From Micromonospora eburnea (lineage in GTDB: Bacteria > Actinomycetota > Actinomycetes > Mycobacteriales > Micromonosporaceae): a stretch of 64,000 bases of DNA. The stretch covers positions 5,332,001 to 5,396,000 of the forward strand of contig NZ_FMHY01000002.1 in NCBI RefSeq assembly GCF_900090225.1. Direction: 5' to 3'. The translations under genes were made by a program, and so were the position numbers. Within the stretch, counting starts at the first letter, position 1, and each line of letters opens with the position of its first letter. The notes below the pieces were generated by a model that did not search any database, was not told the origin of the DNA, and was given only the letters and a program-made list of their open reading frames with translations. Positions 1 to 7,436 of the stretch are shown here, one piece after another.

Positions 1-1
1 G

Positions 2-826
2 GTCGCCCCGCCGCCCGGCTGGCTCGGCAAGCCGTACGCCTGCTGGCAGCTCGCCACCCGGGCCCACCCGGCCCCGACCGTGCTGGCCTTCGTCGACGCC
101 GACGTGGTGCTCACCCCGTACGCCGTCGCGGCGGCCGTGACCGAGCTGCGCGCGGCGGGGGCCACGCTGCTGTCGCCGTACCCCCGGATCGTGGTGCGGA
201 CGGCGGCCGACCGCCTGGTGCAGCCGCTGCTGCAGTGGCTGTGGCTGACCTTCCTGCCGCTGCGCGCGATGGAACGCTCGCCGCGGCCGTCCCTGGCGGC
301 GGCGGGCGGGCAGTTCCTGGTGGTCGACCGGGCCGGTTACCGGCGGGCCGGCGGGCACGCGGCGGTGGCCGGCAAGGTCCTGGAGGACATCGAGCTGGCC
401 CGGGCGGTGAAGCGGGCCGGCGGCCGGATCGCCCTGGCCGACGGCTCCCGGCTGGCCGCCTGCCGGATGTACGACGGCTGGCCGCAGCTGCGCGACGGCT
501 ACACCAAGTCGCTGTGGGCCTCGTTCGGCCACCCGGCCGCCGCGGCCCTGGTGGTGGCCCTGCTGCTGCTGCTCTTCACCGCGCCCCCGCTGGTCGCCGC
601 CGCGGCCCTGGTCGCGGGCGCGCCGACGGTGGCCGGGGTGGCGTTCCTGGCCTACCTCCTGGGCGTCGCCGGGCGGATGGTCAGTGCCCGAGCCACTGGC
701 GGACGGGCCTGGCCCGACGCGCTGGGCCACCCCGTGTCGGTCGTGGTCCTCGGTTGGCTGACGTTCCGGTCGTACCATCTGCGGAAGCGACGCCGGCTCG
801 CCTGGCGGGGTCGCCCGGTCAGCTAG
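2..826 (+). CDS. Family 2 glycosyltransferase, 5' end outside window
   Basis: The reading frame is open from the first bases of the window, so the start lies upstream and about 274 residues are visible. The sequence FVDADV holds a DxD-type metal and sugar-nucleotide motif, and VLEDIELAR is the acidic motif usual before the acceptor site in GT2 enzymes. The C-terminal third has two hydrophobic segments, so the enzyme is likely membrane-associated. Its stop overlaps the ribosome-binding site of a CrtI-like oxidoreductase, so the two are co-transcribed. A role in glycosylating an isoprenoid or carotenoid is suggested by this neighbour, as in CrtQ-type enzymes, but the acceptor cannot be read from the sequence. 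Confidence 0.85.
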   Translation, partial: VAPPPGWLGKPYACWQLATRAHPAPTVLAFVDADVVLTPYAVAAAVTELRAAGATLLSPYPRIVVRTAADRLVQPLLQWLWLTFLPLRAMERSPRPSLAAAGGQFLVVDRAGYRRAGGHAAVAGKVLEDIELARAVKRAGGRIALADGSRLAACRMYDGWPQLRDGYTKSLWASFGHPAAAALVVALLLLLFTAPPLVAAAALVAGAPTVAGVAFLAYLLGVAGRMVSARATGGRAWPDALGHPVSVVVLGWLTFRSYHLRKRRRLAWRGRPVS

Positions 827-838
827 GAGGGGCGCGGC

Positions 839-2326
839 ATGGCGCGGATCGTGGTCATCGGCGCCGGCGTCGGCGGGCTGGCCACCGCCGCCCGGCTGGC
901 GGTCACCGGGCACGAGGTCACCGTCTTCGAGCGGGCCGACACGGTCGGCGGCAAGCTCGGCCGGCACGTCCACGACACCCCCGAGGGCACGTACCACTTC
1001 GACACCGGGCCGAGCCTGATCACCCTGCCGCAGGTCCTCCACGACCTGTTCGAGGCGACCGGGGCGAAACTCGACGAGTACCTCGACCTGGTGCCGCTGG
1101 ACCCGATCGTCCGGCACGTCTTCCCCGGCGGCGGCCCCACCCTCGACTCCTGCGCCGACCCGGCCGAGTTCGCCGCCCGGATCGGCACGGCGTTCGGCGA
1201 CCGGGCCGCCGCCGACTGGCAGCGGCTCTGGCGGCGGGCCGCCCGGGTCTGGGCGGCGTCGCACCGCGACGTCCTGCGCCGCCCGATCGACTCCCCCCGC
1301 GACCTGGCCACGCTGGCCTGGCGGCTCGGCGACCTGGCCGCGATCGCCCCCGGCCGTACCCTGCGTGGCCTCGGCCGCCGCGAGCTGTCCGACCCCCGGC
1401 TGCGGATGCTGCTCGACCGGTACGCCACCTACACCGGCGCCGACCCGCGCCGCGCGCCGGCCGCGCTGGTCGCCGTCCCGTACGCCGAACTGGCGTACGG
1501 CGGCTGGTACCTGCGCGGCGGGCTGGCCACCCTCGCCGACGCGCTGCTGTCCCGTTGCCTCGACCTCGGCGTGACGGTACGGACCGACACCACGGTCACC
1601 CGGATCGACGCCGCCGGCGGCCGGGTGCACGGGGTACGTCTCGCCGGGGCCGCCGCCCCGGTCCCCGCAGACGTGGTGGTGGCCAACGTGGACGCGCTCA
1701 CCCTCTACCGGGACCTGCTGCCCACCCCGCGCCGGCTGGCCGGGCTCACCGACCGCAGCCTGGCCGGCTTCGTGCTGCTGCTCGGCGTACGCGGCGACTC
1801 CGGGCTGGCGCACCACACCGTCTTCTTCCCCGACAACAACGATGCCGAGTTCGACGCGGTCTTCGGCGACCCGGGGCGGGGGATGCGCGCCCGGCCGGCC
1901 CTCGACCCGACGGTCTTCGTCACCGTGGCCGCCGACCCGGCAGTCCGCCCGGACGGGCACGAGGCGTGGTTCGTACTGGTCAACGCCGCCCGCCACGGCA
2001 CCGCCGCCGGCGCGGTCGACTGGCGCCGGCCGGGGCTGGCCGAGGCGTACGCCGACCGGATCCTCGACGTGCTCGCCGAACGGGGCGTGGACGTCCGGGA
2101 CCGGCTGGTGTTCCGCGAGACCCGTACGCCGGCCGACCTGGACGCGGCGACCGGCGCGCCCGGCGGGGCGATCTACGGCACGGCGGGCGGGCTGCTCCGC
2201 CCGGCCAACCGGGGCCCGGCGGCCGGGTTGTGGCTGGTCGGCGGCTCCAGCCACCCCGGCGGCGGCCTTCCCATGGTCGCCCTCTCCGCGGAGATCGTCG
2301 CCGACGAGATCGGCCCGGCTTGGTAA
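839..2326 (+). CDS. CrtI/phytoene desaturase-family FAD oxidoreductase
   Basis: The protein has 495 residues. The N-terminus carries a Rossmann FAD motif (VVIGAGVGGLATAARLA, residues about 4-20) followed by an acidic residue ending the second strand. The C-terminus has the family signature LWLVGGSSHPGGGLPMV. The length matches carotenoid desaturases and oxygenases (CrtI, CrtD, CrtP). The start is set by TAGGAGGGG, which overlaps the stop of the upstream glycosyltransferase. The pair probably modifies a carotenoid or similar polyprenoid in the membrane. A polyprenyl diphosphate synthase lies 3.4 kb downstream but is not in the same operon. The exact substrate is unknown. Confidence 0.85.
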   Translation: MARIVVIGAGVGGLATAARLAVTGHEVTVFERADTVGGKLGRHVHDTPEGTYHFDTGPSLITLPQVLHDLFEATGAKLDEYLDLVPLDPIVRHVFPGGGPTLDSCADPAEFAARIGTAFGDRAAADWQRLWRRAARVWAASHRDVLRRPIDSPRDLATLAWRLGDLAAIAPGRTLRGLGRRELSDPRLRMLLDRYATYTGADPRRAPAALVAVPYAELAYGGWYLRGGLATLADALLSRCLDLGVTVRTDTTVTRIDAAGGRVHGVRLAGAAAPVPADVVVANVDALTLYRDLLPTPRRLAGLTDRSLAGFVLLLGVRGDSGLAHHTVFFPDNNDAEFDAVFGDPGRGMRARPALDPTVFVTVAADPAVRPDGHEAWFVLVNAARHGTAAGAVDWRRPGLAEAYADRILDVLAERGVDVRDRLVFRETRTPADLDAATGAPGGAIYGTAGGLLRPANRGPAAGLWLVGGSSHPGGGLPMVALSAEIVADEIGPAW

Positions 2327-2372
2327 GGAGGGGCCCCTTCTTAACGCCTGCGGTAGAGAGGGGCTCCCTTCT
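2325..2372. repeat. Paired GGGGCCCC-type palindromes in a convergent gap
   Basis: Two similar short inverted repeats lie 12 bases apart. The first is AAGGAGGGGCCCCTTCTT (2325-2342) and the second is AGAGGGGCTCCCTTCT (2357-2372), separated by AACGCCTGCGGTAG. The first overlaps the stop codon of the oxidoreductase. The pair lies between convergent genes, so it could terminate both. I recall near-identical elements interspersed in Micromonospora genomes, so this may be a copy of a dispersed repeat family rather than a dedicated terminator. Confidence 0.6.
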
Positions 2373-2396
2373 CACCACCGTGCAGGTGCGGGGCGG

Positions 2397-3086
2397 TCAG
2401 CCGGCGTTGAGGAGGGTGCGACGGACGGTGGAGATGAGTTGGCCGAGGCCGAAACCGGCCAGCAGCACCCAGACCGTGGCAGCCATGGTGATGGTGCCGG
2501 CGATCACGTCGGTGTCGATCAGACCGGTGAGCCCGGCGACCAGCAGCCCGACCAGGGCCACGCAGACCCGGGTGGGCCGTTCCCCCACGGTCACCGTGCC
2601 GATCTCGCGCATGCCGGCGGCGACCGCCCGGGCCCGCACGTACTCGTGCAGCCAGGACAGGCCGCCGGCCGCGACGACCACCGCGCCCGGTGCGCCGAGC
2701 AGCCAGAACGCGACCAGCCAGGCGGCCTCGCCGAGCCGGTCGGCGATCGAGTCGTAGACGTAGCCGAGCCGGGTGGTGCGGTTGGTGGCCACCGCCACCG
2801 CCCCGTCGACGCTGTCCGCCACCGCGGCCAGCAGCACGAACAGCGCGCCGAGAAACGGCCCGTCGGTCGGCCGCCCGACCAGCAGCGGCACGCAGACGCA
2901 GAGCAGCACCCCGAACACGGTCACCGGGGTCGGGCCGACCCGGAGCCGGCCCAGGACGTAACCCACGTGGTAGGAGAAGCGCAGCCAGGCGCGGACCACC
3001 GGCGCGGCGGCCCGGGGATCGAACCCGCCGTGCAACCGCGCCCAGGCGGTCGCGTACTGGTCCCAGTTCAACTGTGTGCCCACCAC
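2397..3086 (-). CDS. CDP-alcohol phosphatidyltransferase family protein
   Basis: This is a 229-residue membrane protein with several hydrophobic helices. The CDP-alcohol signature (DxxDGxxAR...GxxxDxxxD) appears as DSVDGAVAVATNRTTRLG followed by YVYDSIAD, so all four metal-binding aspartates are kept. The arginine after the conserved alanine is replaced by valine, which is unusual because that arginine contacts the CDP phosphates. It would transfer a phospho-alcohol group from a CDP-linked donor to a membrane alcohol, as in phospholipid or phosphoinositide synthesis; the acceptor is not identified. It lies 45 bp downstream of metF. The start has a leaderless -10 candidate (TACGGT, 3094-3099). 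Confidence 0.8.
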   Translation of the reverse strand: MVGTQLNWDQYATAWARLHGGFDPRAAAPVVRAWLRFSYHVGYVLGRLRVGPTPVTVFGVLLCVCVPLLVGRPTDGPFLGALFVLLAAVADSVDGAVAVATNRTTRLGYVYDSIADRLGEAAWLVAFWLLGAPGAVVVAAGGLSWLHEYVRARAVAAGMREIGTVTVGERPTRVCVALVGLLVAGLTGLIDTDVIAGTITMAATVWVLLAGFGLGQLISTVRRTLLNAG

Positions 3087-3093
3087 GGGATCA

Positions 3094-3099
3094 ACCGTA
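3094..3099 (-). promoter_or_regulatory. Leaderless -10 box before the CDP-alcohol transferase
   Basis: Read on the minus strand, TACGGT is followed by seven bases and then the GTG start at 3086. This spacing is that of leaderless actinobacterial transcripts, and no ribosome-binding site precedes the start. Confidence 0.45.
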
Positions 3100-3131
3100 G
3101 AAGGGCGGACCGGGTGTCGTGGGCCGGCCGG

Positions 3132-4048
3132 TCACACCCGCGCGTCGGCCCGCAGGTGCTGCCAGACCTCGCGGGTGGCGGTGGACCGGTTGAGGGTGAT
3201 GAAGTGGATGCCGGGCACCCCCTCGTCCAGCAGTCGCGCGCACATCTCGCTGGCCTGCTCGATGCCGAGCCGGCGGACCGCCTCCGGGTCGTCGGCGACC
3301 TTCTCGAACCGCGCGGCCAGGGCCGGCGGGAAGGGCGCCCCGGAAAGCTGCACGGACCGCTCGATGGTGCTCATCTGGGCCACCGGCATCACGCCGGCCA
3401 GGATCGGGGTGTCGCAGCCGGCGGCCGCCACCCGGTCCCGTAGCCGCAGGTAGTCCTCGGCGTCGAAGAACATCTGGGTGATCGCGAACGCGGCGCCCGC
3501 CCGGCACTTGCGGACGAAGTGCTCCGTGTCGCTGGCCACGTCGGGCGAGCGCGGGTGCTTGTAGGGAAGGCGGCCACCCCGACGCTGAAGTCGCCGGCAT
3601 CGCGGACCAGCCGGACCAGCTCCTCGGCGTACCGCACGCCCTCCGGGTGCCGGATCCACTCGCCGCCCGGGTTGCCCGGCGGGTCACCCCGCACCGCCAG
3701 CACGTTGCGGACGCCGACGGAGGCCAGCCGGCCGATGACGTTACGCAGCTCGGCGACCGAGTGGTTGACCGCGGTCAGGTGCGCCATCGGCAGCAGGGTG
3801 GTCTCGGTGGCGATCCGCTCGGTCACCGCGACCGTGGTGTCCCGGGTCGAGCCGCCCGCGCCGTAGGTGATCGAGACGAACGAGGGGCGCAGCGACTCCA
3901 GCTCGCGGATGGCCTGCCAGAGCAGGCGCTCCCCACGGGGCGTCTTGGGCGGGAAGAACTCGAACGAGAAGGTCGGCCGGCCGTCACGGATCAGCTCCCC
4001 GATGGCCGGCTGCGGGTTGGGGAGGACCGAGGGAAGACCGAGCGCCAC
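3132..4048 (-). pseudogene. metF: 5,10-methylenetetrahydrofolate reductase, split by a frameshift
   Basis: MTHFR reduces methylene-THF to methyl-THF for methionine synthesis. The N-terminal part (FSFEFFPPKTPRGERLLW, then ITYGAGGSTRDTT and NVLAVRGDPPG) is encoded from the GTG at 4048 down to about 3566. The C-terminal part (YKHPRSPDVASDTEHFVRK, then FITQMFFDAEDY-like and GVPGIHFITLNRS) continues in another frame to 3132. The switch occurs exactly at the expected VAAFPYKHP motif, where one base is missing around 3561-3570 (CTACAAG is preceded by TTCC instead of TTCCC). With that base restored the product would be 305 residues, the normal MetF length. A sequencing error in a short G run is a serious alternative to real inactivation. 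Confidence 0.85.
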
Positions 4049-4054
4049 GGATCG

Positions 4055-4060
4055 ACTCTA
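4055..4060 (-). promoter_or_regulatory. Leaderless -10 box of metF
   Basis: On the minus strand TAGAGT is followed by six bases and the GTG start of metF at 4048. No Shine-Dalgarno sequence is present, which fits a leaderless transcript. Confidence 0.55.
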
Positions 4061-4275
4061 ACCGGTACGCCACGTCGTACCCGAGATCTTCCCAGCCTGC
4101 GAGCACGGGCGCACGGAGCGTCGTACCCCCGGGGTAGAAACGGGGGCAGCGCGGTGGGGCCGGTCGAGGGCCGGCCCGGGGGTCCGCGCGGGGGTCAGCA
4201 CGATCGGCGGCGCGCCGGTCCGGCACTGCCGGGCGTCCGCGCCGTCGCCCCGCGCCGACGCCCTCCGGAGGACCG

Positions 4276-5673
4276 ATGACCCCGATCCCACCAGCCGACC
4301 CGCGCCCGCTCGGACCGCTCCTCGCCGAGTTGCGGTCCGCGCGCGGCTGGAGCCAGCAGCGGGTCGCCGCCGAGCTCTGCGCCGCCTCGGGTGTGCCGAC
4401 GCTGACCCGGCACGAGGTCTCCCGGTGGGAGCGGCAGCGCCGGCTCCCCGGCGACTTCTGGACCGGCTGGCTCGCGACGGTCCTCGGGGTGCCGGGTGAG
4501 CTGCTCGCCGAGGCCGCGGCGCACACCCGGCGGCTGGGCGTCGTGCCGGCCGTGGTCGACCGGGCCGGTTCCCGCTCGCGGGTGGCCCTGCTCACCCTCG
4601 CGTACCGCTGGGCGGCCGACCCGTCCGGCGCCTCGCTGGGCGGTCCGCTCGCCGCCCGTACCCCCGGGGCGCCGGGCCGGTCGGCGGGCCCGGCCATCCC
4701 CGGCATCCCCGAGGTGGCCGAGCTGCGGCGCTGGGACGACCTGCTGGGTGGGGCCGACCTGGCCGGGCACGGCACCCACCGGCTACGCCGCGCGGCCCGG
4801 GAGTACACCGTCGCCGGGCCGACCGGCCGTCGCCGGCTGCTGCCGGCGCTGGCCGAGTCGGCGCAGCTCGCCGGCTGGCTCGCCGCCGACGCCGGAGACC
4901 TGGCCGGTGGCCTGGACGCCTACCGGCTGGCGCTGCGCGCGGCGGTGGCCGCCGCCGACCCGGGGCTCGCCGGGCACGTGCTCGGGTCGGCCAGCCACCT
5001 GCTGGCCGGCGTCGGGGACGCGCCGGGCGCGCTGGCCCTGGCCCGGATCGGGTACGCCGGCTGCCGCGGCGCGGCCTCCCCCGGCCTGCGGGCGCTGCTG
5101 CTGCACCGGGTGGCGCTCGCCGCCGCGCTCGCCGGGCGGTCGCGCGCCGCCCGGCAGGCGCTGGACGCCGCCGAGCGGACCGGGGGGCCCGGGCCGGGCC
5201 GGGAGCCGCCCTGGCTGTACTGGCTCGACGCGGCCGAGCTGGCGGCGATGACCGGCCGTGCCCTGGTCGCGGTGGGCCGCCCCGGGCCCGCCGTGCCGCT
5301 GCTGACGCCCGTCACGGGCGGTCGGGGCGGGCCGCGCCGGGCGGCGGTCTACGGCGGCTGGCTGGCCCGGGCCCACCTCCAGCTCGGCGAGGTGACAGCG
5401 GCCTGCGCGGTGGCCGGCGAGGCGCTGCTCGACGCCGTCCGGTCCGGCTCGCCACGGGCGGTCGGCCAGCTCGTCGAGGTACGCCATCGGCTGGCCACGC
5501 ACCGCGACGAGCCGGCGGCCCGCCGGTACGCCGACCAGCTCGCCGCCGCCCGCCCGTACCTGCCGTGCGGGGCGGCGGACGGGCCCGACGCGGTGCGCTC
5601 ACGGCGGCCCGGCGTCACCCGCCGCACGGCACACCGACATGCCGGGACGACGCGGTCGACGGGGACCGGCTAG
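4276..5673 (+). CDS. XRE-type helix-turn-helix regulator with helical repeat C-terminus
   Basis: The protein has 465 residues. Residues about 10-75 form a Cro/C1-type helix-turn-helix (LAELRSARGWSQQRVAAEL, then TRHEVSRWERQRRLPG). The rest is alanine- and leucine-rich helical sequence with tetratricopeptide-like character, the architecture of many actinobacterial regulators. The ATG is preceded by CGGAGGA at the right distance. The stop codon TAG is also the start of the -10 box of the downstream polyprenyl synthase gene, so the two genes are packed tightly. No target can be assigned. It is divergent from metF across about 230 bp. Confidence 0.8.
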   Translation: MTPIPPADPRPLGPLLAELRSARGWSQQRVAAELCAASGVPTLTRHEVSRWERQRRLPGDFWTGWLATVLGVPGELLAEAAAHTRRLGVVPAVVDRAGSRSRVALLTLAYRWAADPSGASLGGPLAARTPGAPGRSAGPAIPGIPEVAELRRWDDLLGGADLAGHGTHRLRRAAREYTVAGPTGRRRLLPALAESAQLAGWLAADAGDLAGGLDAYRLALRAAVAAADPGLAGHVLGSASHLLAGVGDAPGALALARIGYAGCRGAASPGLRALLLHRVALAAALAGRSRAARQALDAAERTGGPGPGREPPWLYWLDAAELAAMTGRALVAVGRPGPAVPLLTPVTGGRGGPRRAAVYGGWLARAHLQLGEVTAACAVAGEALLDAVRSGSPRAVGQLVEVRHRLATHRDEPAARRYADQLAAARPYLPCGAADGPDAVRSRRPGVTRRTAHRHAGTTRSTGTG

Positions 5674-5676
5674 CGT
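5671..5676 (+). promoter_or_regulatory. Leaderless -10 box of the polyprenyl synthase
   Basis: TAGCGT ends six bases before the GTG start at 5683, and no ribosome-binding site is visible. The first three bases are the stop codon of the upstream regulator. Confidence 0.6.
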
Positions 5677-5682
5677 CGTGGC

Positions 5683-6765
5683 GTGACCGACGCTGCTCCC
5701 GTATCCCCCGTCGACCGCGCCGGCCTGCGTCAGCGGATCGACAAGGCCCTCACCGAGTTCCTCGCCGGCCAGCGCGGCTGGCTGGCCGCCGTCGACGACG
5801 GCCTCGTCCCGGTCGCCGAGGCGATCGAGGCGTTCGTGCTGAGGGGCGGGAAGCGGCTGCGGCCGGCGTTCGCCTACTGGGGCTACCGGGGCGCCGGCGG
5901 GCTCGACTCCGACCACCTGGTCGCGGCCCTCGCCGCGCTGGAGTTCGTGCAGGCCAGCGCCCTGATCCACGACGATCTGATGGACCGCTCGGACACTCGG
6001 CGCGGCGAGCCTTCGGTGCACCGGAGCTTCGCGTCCCGGCACCGCGCGGCCGGTTGGGGCGGCGACCCGGACGGGTTCGGCGACGCGGCGGCGATCCTCC
6101 TCGGCGACCTCTGCCTGGTCTGGTCGGACGAGCTGCTGCACTCCGCCGGCCTCGACCCGCGTACGGTGGCCCGGGCCCGCCCGGTCTTCGACGAGATGCG
6201 CACCGAGGTGACCGTCGGGCAGTACCTCGACGTGCTGACCCAGGTCACCGGGGACACCTCCCGGGAACGGGCCGGCAAGGTGGCCCGCTACAAGTCGGCG
6301 AAATACACGGTCGAGCGGCCGCTGCTGCTGGGCGCCGCGCTGGCCGACGCCCCGGCCGAGGTGCACGCGGCGTACTCGGCGTACGGGCTGCCGCTGGGCG
6401 AGGCGTTCCAGCTCCGCGACGACGTGCTGGGCGTCTTCGGCGACCCGGAGCGCACCGGCAAGCCCGCCGGCGACGACCTGCGCGAGGGCAAGCGGACGTA
6501 CCTGGTGGCGACCGCCCTGGAGGGGGTCGACGACGCCGGCCGGGAGCTGCTGCTCGGCGGGCTCGGCGACCCGGGGCTGGACACCGCCGGGGTGACCCGG
6601 CTGCGCGAGTTGATCACGGCCAGCGGGGCGCTGGAACGCACCGAACGGCGAATCGCGACCCTGACCGAGAGCGCGCTGGCCGCCCTCACCACGGTCGACC
6701 TGGACACCGAGGCCCGTCAGGCCCTGGTCGACCTGGCCATCGCCGCCACCCGCCGCACCGACTGA
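5683..6765 (+). CDS. Polyprenyl diphosphate synthase (GGPP synthase type)
   Basis: This cytosolic enzyme of 360 residues condenses IPP onto allylic diphosphates. It carries GGKRLRPAF near residue 50, the first aspartate-rich motif in LIHDDLMDRSDTRRG (about residue 97) and the second in FQLRDDVLGVFGDPERTGK (about residue 245), followed by GDDLREGKRT. The DDLMD form is typical of short-chain C20 synthases, so GGPP is the likely product, which could feed carotenoid, quinone or polyprenol synthesis. It occupies the same relative position as idsA2 of M. tuberculosis, two genes from the Rv2175c/pknL pair. The leaderless GTG start is well placed. Confidence 0.92.
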   Translation: MTDAAPVSPVDRAGLRQRIDKALTEFLAGQRGWLAAVDDGLVPVAEAIEAFVLRGGKRLRPAFAYWGYRGAGGLDSDHLVAALAALEFVQASALIHDDLMDRSDTRRGEPSVHRSFASRHRAAGWGGDPDGFGDAAAILLGDLCLVWSDELLHSAGLDPRTVARARPVFDEMRTEVTVGQYLDVLTQVTGDTSRERAGKVARYKSAKYTVERPLLLGAALADAPAEVHAAYSAYGLPLGEAFQLRDDVLGVFGDPERTGKPAGDDLREGKRTYLVATALEGVDDAGRELLLGGLGDPGLDTAGVTRLRELITASGALERTERRIATLTESALAALTTVDLDTEARQALVDLAIAATRRTD

Positions 6766-6798
6766 CCCGCCCGCCGCCACGCTCGCCCCCGCCCGAGC

Positions 6799-6861
6799 CG
6801 TTGATCATGTTGTTGTCGCGCCGCTGATCGGCGGGTCGCGACAACAACATCATGATCAACG
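6799..6861. terminator. GATC-bounded long hairpin, convergent junction
   Basis: The left arm CGTTGATCATGTTGTTGTCG (from 6799) pairs with the right arm ending at 6861; the arms are 22 bp apart from a 3-base insertion (ATC) in the right arm. The loop is 16 bases. The stem is AT-richer than its surroundings and lies between two convergent genes, so it probably terminates both. It belongs to the same family as the hairpins at 10325-10384 and 40840-40920. Confidence 0.75.
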
Positions 6862-6883
6862 AGCGGAGCGGGGGCAGGGTGGG

Positions 6884-7273
6884 TCAGAAGCCGAGGGCCT
6901 GGGCTCGGCGTTTGACCTCGCGGGCCTGGTCGGTGGCGAGGGCGGCGGCGGGGGTGCCGGGGAGGGTGGGGTCCTCCTCGTAGAGCCAGCGCAGCGCCTC
7001 CTCGTCGTCATAGCCGGCGTCGGCGAGCAGGTTGAGCACGCCGGGCAGATGCTTGAGCACGGTGTGGTTGGCCACCATCTCGGCCGGGACGCGGCGGACA
7101 CCGTCACGGCGTACCGCGATCAGCTCCCGGTCCCGGATCATCTGGTGCACCTTGCTGATCGACAGGTCGAGACGCTCGGCCACGTCGGGCAGGGTCAGCC
7201 AACCGGCCGGGTCGGCCGGTCCGGGCAGGTCGACGCCGGCGGTGGCCGCGTCGGCGGGTACGGAATCGGTCAC
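6884..7273 (-). CDS. Rv2175c-family DNA-binding protein
   Basis: The protein has 129 residues from the GTG at 7273. A winged or MerR-like helix-turn-helix is visible at residues about 25-60 (WLTLPDVAERLDLSISKVH, then REL-AVRRDGVRRVPAEM), followed by a helical tail ending ALGF. The resemblance to M. tuberculosis Rv2175c is strong, and that protein is a known phosphorylation substrate of the neighbouring kinase PknL. Here too the gene is divergent from a PASTA kinase. The longer frame starting at 7330 adds unconserved residues, so I prefer 7273, which has a CAGGGT -10 candidate six bases upstream. Confidence 0.85.
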   Translation of the reverse strand: MTDSVPADAATAGVDLPGPADPAGWLTLPDVAERLDLSISKVHQMIRDRELIAVRRDGVRRVPAEMVANHTVLKHLPGVLNLLADAGYDDEEALRWLYEEDPTLPGTPAAALATDQAREVKRRAQALGF

Positions 7274-7422
7274 CCGAACACCCTGCCACGTGCCGGAGCG
7301 GCCCGGGCACCGGTACCCCCGGCCGGGCACCTCCGGACCCGGCGGCGCCGCCCTGCCGCGCGACGAGACGGGTGTCGGACCCCGGCTGTAGCATCCTGTT
7401 CAACCCTCACCCCATGGACACA

Positions 7423-7428
7423 TAGACT
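7423..7428 (+). promoter_or_regulatory. Leaderless promoter of the PASTA kinase
   Basis: TAGACT lies eight bases before the ATG at 7437, with a weak -35 (TTCAAC) 18 bases further upstream. No ribosome-binding site precedes the ATG. Confidence 0.5.
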
Positions 7429-7436
7429 GCCTGCCG

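Noticed and set aside
235..2757. Long plus-strand open frame across the first two genes
   Set aside because: The glycosyltransferase and oxidoreductase frames have clear motifs; this frame is low-complexity Arg/Pro sequence.
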